From contig DFGM01000175.1 of the NCBI GenBank assembly GCA_002371755.1, forward strand, positions 1 through 37,871: 37,871 bases of DNA, written 5' to 3'. This DNA comes from Verrucomicrobia bacterium UBA3750. GTDB lineage: Bacteria; Verrucomicrobiota; Kiritimatiellia; RFP12; UBA1067. The position numbers and the translations under genes are program-made. Below, one piece after another: positions 1 to 7,441 of the stretch. The notes under the pieces were generated by a model. That model ran no database searches. It worked only from the letters and a program-made list of their open reading frames with translations, and had not been told where the DNA came from. Position 1 is the stretch's first letter. Every line of letters begins with the position of its first letter.

Positions 1-1234
1 TGCGCGCCGCGCCGAAGAAGCGTTTCGGCCTGTGAAGGGCGAGCGCGTCCACGCCGCCCGTCAAGATTTTGCCGGAGTGCGGCTGCACAGTGTTGTAGGC
101 GCGCGCAAGGCGCGTAATCGAATCGAGCAGTATCACCACGTCCTTGCCGTTCTCCACCTGGCGCTTTGACATTTCAATCACCATCTCCGCCACGTTCACA
201 TGGTGCTGCGGCTCTTCGTCGAATGTGGAAGAGAGCACCATCGCCTTGGTGTTGCGCTGCATGTCCGTCACTTCCTCGGGGCGTTCGTCGACGAGGAGAA
301 TGATGAGGATTGCTTCGGGATGGTTCTTGGTGATGGCGTTCGCTATCTTCTGGAGAAGCACCGTCTTGCCGACGCGGGGCGGCGCCACAATGAGTCCGCG
401 CTGCCCGAAACCGATTGGCGTGAAGAGGTCTATGACGCGTGTCGAGAACTCCTCCGGCACCGTCTCTAGAATGATTCGCCGTGTGGGGAAAGTGGGCGTG
501 AGGTTTTCGAAGTGGACGACGCGTGCGGCGACGCTCGGCTCCTTGCCGTTTACCGTATTCACGTTGCCGAGACAGAAGAATCTGTCGCGGTCGCGCGGAT
601 CGCGGATAGGCCCTTCAATCACGTCGCCCGTCCTGAGCGCGTGCCTGCGGATCTGCTGCTGCGTCACGAACACATCCTCGGGGCAGGCGAGAAAATTGTT
701 CCTGGCCGAGCGGAGGAAGCCGTGGCCTTCGCGCATGATTTCAAGGCATCCGGAAGCGAGCACCGCCCCGCCCTTCGAAAGATACGTCCTTATCGCCGCG
801 AAGATAAGCTCGTGCTGGCGGTATGCGCCCAGCTCCTCCGGGTCGGCGCCAGGCATCATCTTCTCGACGATTTGCGGGGCCGGCCACGTCTGGATATCCG
901 AAAGGCGGTATTCGCTCAGGCTCTCGTCGCGATGCTGGTTCGCAGGCGGCTCGGCCGCCTGGCTCTTCTGCTCGGTTGGCAACGGGGCGTTGAGAAGAGG
1001 ATTCACCGACTCCGTCCCGTTCGCTCCGCGGATCGGCGAGTTGTTCTGCTTTGGCTGCTGCTGACGGTGCTGCTGGCGCTGGTTGTTCTTGCGGAACTGA
1101 TGCTTCGCCCCGCCCTGCTGCTTCTGCTGCTGCGATCCCTGCTGCTGCTTCTGCGCCTGAGGCTGCGCCTCCTCGCCGGATGCGCCGGCAGCCGGGGCAG
1201 CACTCTGCGCAAATACGTCAAACACCTCTTCCAT
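1..1234 (-). CDS. rho: Transcription termination factor Rho, 3' end cut by window edge
   Basis: Rho is the hexameric RNA helicase that ends untranslated transcripts. Seen here are 411 codons from the ATG at 1234. Residues 1-105 are a low-complexity extension rich in Gln, with Asn, Lys and Pro. An N-terminal Rho domain follows from about 107, then the cold-shock RNA-binding domain (about 155-220, with GFLRSARNNFLA). Next come the RecA-type ATPase with Walker A APPRVGKT (Lys at about 290), the LLVDERPEEVTDMQR segment, Walker B ILLDSITRLARAYNT (about 365) and the loop SGKILTGGVDALALHRPK. The sequence stops at FFGAAR, so roughly 115 residues are missing compared with E. coli Rho. The start lies inside the 3' end of coaE (17-bp overlap), which suggests co-translation. 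The family call is secure. The Gln-rich extension is the unusual part. Confidence 0.97.
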   Translation of the reverse strand, partial: MEEVFDVFAQSAAPAAGASGEEAQPQAQKQQQGSQQQKQQGGAKHQFRKNNQRQQHRQQQPKQNNSPIRGANGTESVNPLLNAPLPTEQKSQAAEPPANQHRDESLSEYRLSDIQTWPAPQIVEKMMPGADPEELGAYRQHELIFAAIRTYLSKGGAVLASGCLEIMREGHGFLRSARNNFLACPEDVFVTQQQIRRHALRTGDVIEGPIRDPRDRDRFFCLGNVNTVNGKEPSVAARVVHFENLTPTFPTRRIILETVPEEFSTRVIDLFTPIGFGQRGLIVAPPRVGKTVLLQKIANAITKNHPEAILIILLVDERPEEVTDMQRNTKAMVLSSTFDEEPQHHVNVAEMVIEMSKRQVENGKDVVILLDSITRLARAYNTVQPHSGKILTGGVDALALHRPKRFFGAAR

Positions 1235-1757
1235 GTTCGTTTTCTTTCCCGCGAAGATAAACGGCAAACCGTTCTACCTCGCGCTTGAGTTCTTCTGTCG
1301 ATCCGTCGTTCCGGATCACGTAGTGGGATTTCCTGGCTTTCTCGCCAGATGGTAGCTGCGCCGCAAGCCGCCTCTTCGCGTCTTCCCGGCTGTAGCCGCG
1401 TTTTTCCGTCATTCTCGCGATTTGGGTTTCCTCTTCCGAGATGACGGTGCATATTATATCATATTTCGCGTCCCAATGCACCTCGAAAAGCAAGGGAATT
1501 ATCTCCACCCGCAAGCCTTCGCCTTGACGCGCCCATTCATCCAGCCGCTTTTCGACGAGCGGGTGTATCTTGGCCTCCAGTTCTGCGCGTGCCGCAGGAT
1601 CGGCAAAGACTTTTTTCGCGAGCCTGCGCCGCTCCTCTTCGGGAATAATCCCATGGACAACGTCATCGGCATCGAGAGTCTCGATGCCGATGTCGTTCAG
1701 GAACTTCGCCACAAGCGATTTCCCGCAGGCGATAGAGCCCGTAAGGGCTATGCGCAT
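1218..1757 (-). CDS. coaE: Dephospho-CoA kinase CoaE, short form
   Basis: CoaE phosphorylates the 3'-hydroxyl of dephospho-CoA with ATP, the last step of CoA synthesis in the cytoplasm. The 179-aa product begins with the P-loop GSIACGKS (residues 7-14, usually GGIGSGKS), then DADDVVH (about 29-35), FADPAARAELEAKIHPLV, the IIPLLFE segment and a C-terminal RNDGSTEELKREVERF helix. Between DADDVVH and FADPA it is about 20 residues shorter than E. coli CoaE, which accounts for most of the length difference (usual length about 200). The catalytic motifs are present, so it is probably functional. A GGAG site 8 bases before the ATG lies inside the 3' end of the secretin gene, whose stop is only 3 bp upstream. 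The gene also overlaps the rho start, so secretin, coaE and rho look co-transcribed. Confidence 0.95.
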   Translation of the reverse strand: MRIALTGSIACGKSLVAKFLNDIGIETLDADDVVHGIIPEEERRRLAKKVFADPAARAELEAKIHPLVEKRLDEWARQGEGLRVEIIPLLFEVHWDAKYDIICTVISEEETQIARMTEKRGYSREDAKRRLAAQLPSGEKARKSHYVIRNDGSTEELKREVERFAVYLRGKENEHGRGV

Positions 1758-1760
1758 GTC

Positions 1761-4700
1761 TTATTCTCCGTCCGCGTCGACAGGCGTCGCTTCATCCGTC
1801 TTTTCGTCGGATTCGCCCATGGCGACCTCGCGGCCGCGCACGTCCACAAGCCTGGTGGTCACGAATATGAGGAGGTTGCGCTTAGACGTCATTTCCGAAT
1901 GGCTGCGGAAGAGGCGCCCGATGAGAGGCAAGTCGCCGAGGAACGGAATCTTGTCATCCATCGCCTTGCGCTGTTCGGTGATAAGACCGCCCATTACGAT
2001 GGTGGCGCCAGGGAACACCGAGACCGAAGAATCGATGGAGCGCACGTGGAAGAACGGCTGTTCCATCGGGGCGTCGTAATAGGTGATGTTCTCGGAACTG
2101 CTCTGCGTGAGGCTGGCAAGTGCGCTATCCGCCGCGTTCACCGTGCTTTCCGCGAACGCCGCCTTCACGGTGTCGCTAAGCCCGGTGCCAAGGGAAGTGA
2201 GCACTTCGGAAAGACCCGTCAGAATATCGCCGATACCTTCGAAGGACTGGAGGGACGAGTTGCCCGTGAAAGGAATCCTCATACCGTAGTTCTTCCAGGT
2301 CGGCTCGTCCACGACCTGCGTATTGAGCTTGAGGTCGATGAGGTTGCCGTCGTCCGTAAGGGTCGGCGTGACGTCGAGTATGACGCCCACCTCGCGCATG
2401 GTGAAGCTCTGAGGCTCGACCACTGCGAGAATCGCGGATTGCGAACCGCCGCTGTTGGAGCCGCTGGAGGACGAAGAAGACTGGAGCTGCACATCGTAAT
2501 CCGTAGGATAGATGTATTCCGTGACCACTTTGATTACGGCTTCTTCGCCCGGCTTCGTGAGCACCTTCGGGGCGGATAGTAGATCCGTGTCGCTGCGCTG
2601 CGAGAGCATGTGCAGGATCATAGAGAGGTCGGCCGAGCCAAGGAACGCGTTCACACGCATGAATGCGTCGGGGTTGCTGTTGGACTCGCCCGAGATGTGG
2701 TTGGAGTCGGTGGAAAGATAACGCATGTTGGTGGAGTATGCCGAATCTTTGCCGCCGATGGCGTTAACACCCATATTGCCGCTTCTGCCGCCGCCGGAGT
2801 TGCGGATCCACGAGGCTCCCGAGGTGTTGTCCTTGAATGTCTTCGAGCTTTCGGAAGAGACGGTTGTAGTCCTCTCGAGGGTCGAAACGCTGCCGCTTCC
2901 GGGATGGATTACGCCGCCCGTGGAGCCGGAACTGCTCGTGCCGGTCGTTTCACTAGTCGAATAGGTCGTGCTGCCGCTGCTCGTGCCCCAGGCGCCTCTC
3001 CTCACGCCAAGAGCGCGCGAGACGTGCTTGCCGAGACCGATGGAGTAGTCGGAATTGAGAATCCACTCGAAGCCGAGAGAGTTGAGGTCTTCCTGGCAGA
3101 CTTCCACGAAACGCGCTTCGATTTCGATAAGCTTCGGATCGGCGTTCATTTCGGTGAGCGCCTTCTCGAGTTCGGCGAGGTTCTCGTAGGTGTTTCTCAC
3201 GCGCAGCTTGCCGATTGTCTTGATGTACATGATGGAGGAGCCTTCGGGCCAGTTCACGCCGAGAAGCGAGAAGAACTCCTTCCAGTCGCGCTCCTGGTTC
3301 TCTTCGCCATCGTCTTCCTTGCGCGCACCGCCGCCGAAGCCTGCGGACTTCATTTCCTTCATGTCGCTCGAGGCCGATCCCATCCTCTCCATGAAGGCGG
3401 AGACCACGGGATAGGAGCGCGTCACCATTTCATCGGTGGACATATCCTTCTGCATCACCATCACTATCGGGCCCTGCACCTTGAACTTGTAGTCCACGGA
3501 TTCGCAAACGAGCTTCAATGCTTCGAAGAAGGTGATGTCGCTCGCGGTAATCATCGGAATCACGGGAACGCCGGCCTGGGCGGATCCGCCTTCTTCCTCA
3601 TCGCCGCCGCCGAAGCCGTCGCTTTCTTCCTGGGCGGGAGCCGCAGATGCGCGAAGTGTCTCAGGCGTCTTCAGGACGAAGTTGAAGCCGCGCTGTTCCA
3701 TCGGGATGTCGGGCCTGTCGTAATCGCGCGAAGCGCCACGGAAGAACTCGACAGCGTCGATAATCGTGGCCGGCGGTTTGAACGAAATGGAAGGAAGGCG
3801 CATATCCTTCATGCGCTTGATGATAGTCTGCTCAAGAGCGAGCGTGGGGTCGCCACTCAGGTTGGTCTTGATTGTCGTAGACTTCGCCTGCTCGATTTCA
3901 CGCGCATCCACGGCATAGACGGGGCGCCACGCCTTGTCGACATCGGCCATCATGCCGTCGCGCGCGGCCTTGCGCTCTTCCAGGAGAATCGTGTGGCGCT
4001 TCTTCTGGATGATGTCGCGGAGCCTGAGGGCGGCTTGATTGTAAGGATCGTTCACGAGGACGAGTTCGCATTCGTCGAGGGCGCGGTCAAGCTCGCGTGT
4101 GCCGAGAAGCTGGCGCGAACGCTTCAGGTGCTGGAGGTTCTTCGCACGCTGATCCTTGTAATCCTCGAGGTTGCGGCGGGAGTTCACCTCGGAGACATCC
4201 GTCTTGTTCGCGTCGGGATCTTCCTCGCTGTTCCAGACTTCCAACTGGCGGCGCGCCTTCGGGTGGCGCATATCCACCGCCTTGCCCATGAGCTTCTTGG
4301 CGCGATCGCGACGACCCACCGAATATTCCTGCGTGGCAGCGCGATAGAGACCCTCGGCAATACCCTGATCGCATTCATTCCTGTGTCCGGCGTTTGCGGC
4401 ACTGTCGTTGAGAAGCTTCTTGGCATTTGCGTAGTACTTGACGGCCGCAATATAATCGCCGTTCCTCATCGCGGCACGCGCATTCTCGATTTCCCGCAGA
4501 GCCTGAATGTCGTATGCCGTGCGGCGAACGCGTTCAGCCTGGCGGATATTCTCGATAAGCTCGGCATCTGGACCAAGCGCCTTCGTCGCTTTCGGTTCCT
4601 CGGCAGCATCGGACTCTCTGGTTGCAGGAGCAGGTTCTTCGGCTGCGGGTTCCTCCGCGGGTGCAGGTTCTTCGGCGGCAGGCTCCTCTACCGCAGGAGC

Positions 4701-5285
4701 AGGCTCTTCCGCTGCTGGCACAGTCTCTTCCTCTTCCGCAACAGCTTCCTCTACCGCAGGAGCAGGTTCCTCGGCAACGGGCTCTTCGACCACAGGTTCT
4801 TCCACAGTAGCAGGCTCTTCGGCAGCAGGCTCCTCGGCCACCGGCTCTTCAGCAACAGGTTCTTCGGCCACAGGCTCTTCCGCAGCAGGTTCCTCTACCG
4901 CAGGGGCAGGCTCTTCGGCAACAGGTTCTTCCGCAACAGGCTCGTCTACCACGGGAGCGGGCTCTTCGGTTACCGGCTCTTCAACAGCAGGTTCCTCCAC
5001 GGGAGCGGGTTCTTCAACAGTAGGCTCTTCCGCAGGAGCAGGCTCTTCGACAGCAGGCGCGGTTTCCGCGACTTCCGCTTCGACCTCCGTCGCCGCCGCA
5101 GGCACGGCAACCTCTGCCGCCGGTTGCTCTTCAGCGGGCGCGGTTGCTTCGACTGCAGCCGTGGATTCGGCTTCAAGGTCCGCCAGCAGGTCATCAAGAT
5201 CGTCTTGTGCAAAGACGCTCCAGCCGCATGCGGCCAACACGATAGCCGCACCTGCCGCGACAATATTTTTACTGATCTGTCTCAT
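1761..5285 (-). CDS. Outer-membrane secretin of Amuc_1098 type (PilQ/GspD-like)
   Basis: This 1174-aa protein should form the multimeric outer-membrane ring of a type IV pilus-like system. An N-terminal export signal (1-26) is followed by an acidic Glu-Pro-Ala repeat region (about 70-225). A helical, TPR-like part follows (about 235-470, e.g. RNGDYIAAVKYYANAKKLL). Then come secretin N-domains (SISFKPPATIIDAVEFF at about 497, ITFFEALKLVCESVDYKF at about 580, KLIEIEARFVEV at about 714) and a Ser/Thr/Gly-rich insert near 760-830. The C-terminal secretin domain starts near 897 and includes LSAPKVLTKPGEEAV, VGVILDVTPTL, FPGATIVMGGL and KIPFLGDLPLIGRLF (about 1110). The long repeat- and TPR-bearing N-terminal region fits the Amuc_1098 family rather than classical PilQ. 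The gene has its own likely promoter and an AAGGAG site 11 bases before the ATG. The signal also contains a lipobox-like LAAC at residues 17-20, so it might be lipidated. Confidence 0.9.
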   Translation of the reverse strand: MRQISKNIVAAGAAIVLAACGWSVFAQDDLDDLLADLEAESTAAVEATAPAEEQPAAEVAVPAAATEVEAEVAETAPAVEEPAPAEEPTVEEPAPVEEPAVEEPVTEEPAPVVDEPVAEEPVAEEPAPAVEEPAAEEPVAEEPVAEEPVAEEPAAEEPATVEEPVVEEPVAEEPAPAVEEAVAEEEETVPAAEEPAPAVEEPAAEEPAPAEEPAAEEPAPATRESDAAEEPKATKALGPDAELIENIRQAERVRRTAYDIQALREIENARAAMRNGDYIAAVKYYANAKKLLNDSAANAGHRNECDQGIAEGLYRAATQEYSVGRRDRAKKLMGKAVDMRHPKARRQLEVWNSEEDPDANKTDVSEVNSRRNLEDYKDQRAKNLQHLKRSRQLLGTRELDRALDECELVLVNDPYNQAALRLRDIIQKKRHTILLEERKAARDGMMADVDKAWRPVYAVDAREIEQAKSTTIKTNLSGDPTLALEQTIIKRMKDMRLPSISFKPPATIIDAVEFFRGASRDYDRPDIPMEQRGFNFVLKTPETLRASAAPAQEESDGFGGGDEEEGGSAQAGVPVIPMITASDITFFEALKLVCESVDYKFKVQGPIVMVMQKDMSTDEMVTRSYPVVSAFMERMGSASSDMKEMKSAGFGGGARKEDDGEENQERDWKEFFSLLGVNWPEGSSIMYIKTIGKLRVRNTYENLAELEKALTEMNADPKLIEIEARFVEVCQEDLNSLGFEWILNSDYSIGLGKHVSRALGVRRGAWGTSSGSTTYSTSETTGTSSSGSTGGVIHPGSGSVSTLERTTTVSSESSKTFKDNTSGASWIRNSGGGRSGNMGVNAIGGKDSAYSTNMRYLSTDSNHISGESNSNPDAFMRVNAFLGSADLSMILHMLSQRSDTDLLSAPKVLTKPGEEAVIKVVTEYIYPTDYDVQLQSSSSSSGSNSGGSQSAILAVVEPQSFTMREVGVILDVTPTLTDDGNLIDLKLNTQVVDEPTWKNYGMRIPFTGNSSLQSFEGIGDILTGLSEVLTSLGTGLSDTVKAAFAESTVNAADSALASLTQSSSENITYYDAPMEQPFFHVRSIDSSVSVFPGATIVMGGLITEQRKAMDDKIPFLGDLPLIGRLFRSHSEMTSKRNLLIFVTTRLVDVRGREVAMGESDEKTDEATPVDADGE
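4618..5078 (-). repeat. Imperfect tandem repeat coding for Glu-Pro-Ala-rich linker in the secretin
   Basis: Degenerate 15-18-bp units built on (A/V)EEP(A/V) codons run in tandem through this part of the secretin gene, giving about 150 acidic, proline-rich residues. All units keep the frame, so gain or loss of units would only change linker length. Such Pro/Glu-rich linkers are common in envelope-spanning proteins such as TonB and are expected to be extended and unstructured. Placement just after the signal peptide suggests a tether or periplasmic spacer, which is inference. Confidence 0.85.
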
Positions 5286-5318
5286 AGCGAAATCTGCTCC
5301 TTGGAGTTTATGTTGCGT

Positions 5319-5347
5319 ATTATACCCTTTTTTTTACTACTGTTCAA
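5319..5347 (-). promoter_or_regulatory. Sigma-70-type promoter for the secretin gene
   Basis: On the minus strand TTGAAC (5347-5342) and a perfect TATAAT (5324-5319) are separated by exactly 17 bases, including an eight-A tract. The -35 box lies in the last codons of the upstream Amuc_1099-like gene (Leu-Glu-Gln-stop). The predicted transcript starts near 5312 and reaches the AAGGAG ribosome site just before the ATG at 5285. The secretin, coaE and rho could therefore be expressed apart from the upstream genes. Confidence 0.65.
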
Positions 5348-6452
5348 GTGCGACAATACTTTTTGCTTTGCCGGTCTCGAGGTTCTTCAGAGTGACGCGG
5401 GCGCCGTTCTGCGGCTCCTGCTTTATCTCCAAAACCTTGTATTTTACGCCATTTAACGCAATTTCCGACCCCGCGACAACAGCAAACTCCTGCGTTCCGA
5501 GCCGATCGTAGACAAGCGTCGCCTGAATATCGATCGGCTTGTTTTTCTCGCCAACGACAAGCCGCACGGGCCTCCCGTCCGCCTTGCGCACGATTTCGGC
5601 CTCGGAAACGTCAACCGTCTTTTCCATGCCCTTGCCGCCCTTGATGGCCTGCTTCACGCTCTTCTGCTCGTAGGATTTGACGATATAGCCTGTGTCGCCG
5701 ATCGCCTCTCCCGCGACGACGGAATAGACTTTACCGAGCTTGCCATAGTCGTTGCGCTTCTTCGGATCCTTGAAGAAGAACCTCCAGCCGCTCGGAATCT
5801 TGGAGACGCTCTCGAAATAGAATGGAAGAACCGTCGTCTTGAGCGGGAGCGCGACCTTGAGCGAATCAAGGTAGTCGGGATGGGAAGAAGGATCGGCGGG
5901 AGATGTTCCTGCAAGATACTCTTCCATGTTCGTGAAGCCGTCGCCATCGGTATCGGCATCGGCATCCGCCATGTTGGGATTCGTGCCGTTGGCCGTTTCC
6001 CAATCGTCAGGGAGGCCGTCGCCATCGGAATCGAGAGCGACCTTCTTCTCTTCGGGCTGCTTGGTCTGGCAGAACGGGCAGACCTTGAGATCTGCAGGAA
6101 TCGGCATGCCGCAACTCTTGTGCTCGGCATCCTCGCCCTGCTCGCAGAATATGCGGCGCTCGGAAGCAAGGAAGCTGCGGTCCTTTTCCGCAGGCTCCAC
6201 TATGCGCGAAGGCGTGGCGAGTTCTTTGAGCGCCACTCCATAGGGGGCCATGTCGACTGCTTCAACGCCGGTATCGGTGCGGTTGCCGCCGGCAAGTCCG
6301 GCACGCTCTTCATCGGCTCGCTCCGAAGGGTCTACGCCAAACTCCATAGCCATGAAAACGCCTGCGCCCGCAAGCGCCAATATTCCCGCGCCAGCCACCA
6401 GCCAATCCCAGTGAGCCGCGAGAAAACCTTTTTCAGCGGTTGCCGATATCAT
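5337..6452 (-). CDS. Amuc_1099-family pilus-like system protein with Cys-rich and Ca-binding-like motifs
   Basis: This 371-aa protein has one membrane segment near the N-terminus (about 15-37) and a large part predicted to be periplasmic. A four-Cys segment follows (about 102-130, spacing C-x11-C-x10-C-x2-C, ending CPFCQTKQP) that resembles a modified zinc ribbon. Residues about 140-185 hold two aspartate-rich thrombospondin-3/EF-hand-like motifs, DSDGDGLPDDWE and DTDGDGFTNMEEY. The C-terminal 170 residues appear beta-rich and include two similar short stretches around IVKSYEQKS and LVYDRLGTQ. Position between the Amuc_1100-like and secretin genes, plus the general architecture, supports the Amuc_1099 assignment. 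The exact biochemical role is unknown. The start overlaps the previous stop as ATGA and has a strong AAGGAGG site, so translation is probably coupled. Confidence 0.78.
   Translation of the reverse strand: MISATAEKGFLAAHWDWLVAGAGILALAGAGVFMAMEFGVDPSERADEERAGLAGGNRTDTGVEAVDMAPYGVALKELATPSRIVEPAEKDRSFLASERRIFCEQGEDAEHKSCGMPIPADLKVCPFCQTKQPEEKKVALDSDGDGLPDDWETANGTNPNMADADADTDGDGFTNMEEYLAGTSPADPSSHPDYLDSLKVALPLKTTVLPFYFESVSKIPSGWRFFFKDPKKRNDYGKLGKVYSVVAGEAIGDTGYIVKSYEQKSVKQAIKGGKGMEKTVDVSEAEIVRKADGRPVRLVVGEKNKPIDIQATLVYDRLGTQEFAVVAGSEIALNGVKYKVLEIKQEPQNGARVTLKNLETGKAKSIVALEQ
6449..6452 (-). other. ATGA stop-start overlap (Amuc_1100-like / Amuc_1099-like)
   Basis: The TGA stop of the upstream gene and the ATG of the downstream gene share four bases. 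This is a classic sign of translational coupling and stoichiometric production. Confidence 0.9.
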
Positions 6453-7441
6453 TCTGCCACCTCCTTGGCATCTTCTGCATTGCCGGATTTCTTCGACCCG
6501 AAGTCGAATGTCGTGAGCTTCATCGTAACGACGAAAGGTGCTTCTGTCGCGGGATCGACGACCAGCCCCTTCTTGGCGCTCGTCTCGCCCTGCTCGCCTT
6601 CCGCCTCTTCGGACGCGTCACTGCCGCGACCGCGACGGCGCCTGCGCGACGGGCGTTGCTGCGCGGCATCTTTATCCTTCTCGCCAAGCGCGCTCTGGAG
6701 GACGTCCTCCTCCCTCACGCAAGTCATGCTGTCGACCGTGATGAAGCGCTGCGCCTTTGCAAATTCGTTTATCACCTTGACGAGCGCGACGGGCCTCGCC
6801 TTGAACTTGATCTCGTAGCCCTGCTCGTCCGCAAGAGGCTTCTTGACCTCTTCCTTCTTGCCACGCACGGGACGCTTCGGCTTTGCAGCCTGAGGCTCTT
6901 GCGCCTTCTTTTCGGCGATATTCACCTCGACGAGTTCCGTCGCACCGCTATCGGAAAGCGTTTCAGTGAAAAGCTTCACGTCCTCCCACTGGCGCTGGAG
7001 GATGGGAAGCAACGCCTTCGGAGGCATGCTGCCGCCCGATATGAGATCCTTGAAGCCGAACTCGAAACCTTCTTTGGCGATGCGCCCTTCCGCTCCACCC
7101 GGCTTCTGAGCATAGTCGCGCGCTTCTTCGCCTATGATGCGCTTGAACGCCTCGGGCGTCATCGCGGCATCGACGGCCATATCGCCCTGGCTTGCCGTGG
7201 AAAACGCTTCATCGCGCCAGATCGCCAGGCTGCGCGTGTTCGCTTCAATAGCCTCCAAGGCCTCCTTGGTGGGGGCGATGGCGGACTTTTTGATGCGCTC
7301 CACGCTGCTCTTGCCGGCCTCGAGCTCGTCTTCCTTCTCGACTCTCTCTTCCCAGGCGGCGTAGGAGAGGTAGCCGAGCACGAGCACGGCAACGGCGGCT
7401 ACGCCACCTATTGAACACATTATTATCTTGTTCTTGTTCAT
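6449..7441 (-). CDS. Amuc_1100-family pilus-like protein
   Basis: This 330-aa bitopic protein has a short cytoplasmic tail, a membrane helix (about 6-29) and a periplasmic coiled coil (about 30-75), then an alpha/beta part. This resembles the PilO-like layout of Amuc_1100, the A. muciniphila envelope protein of about 317 aa known for effects on host metabolism and TLR2. Visible segments include GFEFGFKDLISGG, KALLPILQRQWEDVKLFTETL and ALVKVINEFAKAQRFITVDS. Two charged low-complexity loops occur: Lys-rich near 185-205 and an Arg-rich run (RPSRRRRRGRGSD, about 258-270) followed by acidic residues. The C-terminus FVVTMKLTTFDF looks like the closing beta strand of the family. It starts with ATGA overlap on the pilM-like gene. 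Identity to Amuc_1100 itself is expected to be low, so host activity should not be assumed. Confidence 0.82.
   Translation of the reverse strand: MNKNKIIMCSIGGVAAVAVLVLGYLSYAAWEERVEKEDELEAGKSSVERIKKSAIAPTKEALEAIEANTRSLAIWRDEAFSTASQGDMAVDAAMTPEAFKRIIGEEARDYAQKPGGAEGRIAKEGFEFGFKDLISGGSMPPKALLPILQRQWEDVKLFTETLSDSGATELVEVNIAEKKAQEPQAAKPKRPVRGKKEEVKKPLADEQGYEIKFKARPVALVKVINEFAKAQRFITVDSMTCVREEDVLQSALGEKDKDAAQQRPSRRRRRGRGSDASEEAEGEQGETSAKKGLVVDPATEAPFVVTMKLTTFDFGSKKSGNAEDAKEVAE
6460..6466 (-). promoter_or_regulatory. Strong ribosome-binding site for the Amuc_1099-like gene
   Basis: AAGGAGG, 7 bases before the ATG at 6452, sits inside the last codons of the Amuc_1100-like gene. It fixes the chosen start and is the best Shine-Dalgarno match I noticed in the window. 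Confidence 0.85.
7438..7441 (-). other. ATGA stop-start overlap (PilM-like / Amuc_1100-like)
   Basis: The TGA of the PilM-like gene overlaps the ATG of the Amuc_1100-like gene by four bases, the second such coupling in this operon. Confidence 0.9.

Noticed and set aside
2610..5456. Plus-strand ORF of 948 codons opposite the secretin gene
   Set aside because: It mirrors the minus-strand secretin frame in GC-rich, repeat-rich DNA, has no signal or domain pattern, and crosses into the neighbouring gene. The minus strand encodes a clear secretin.
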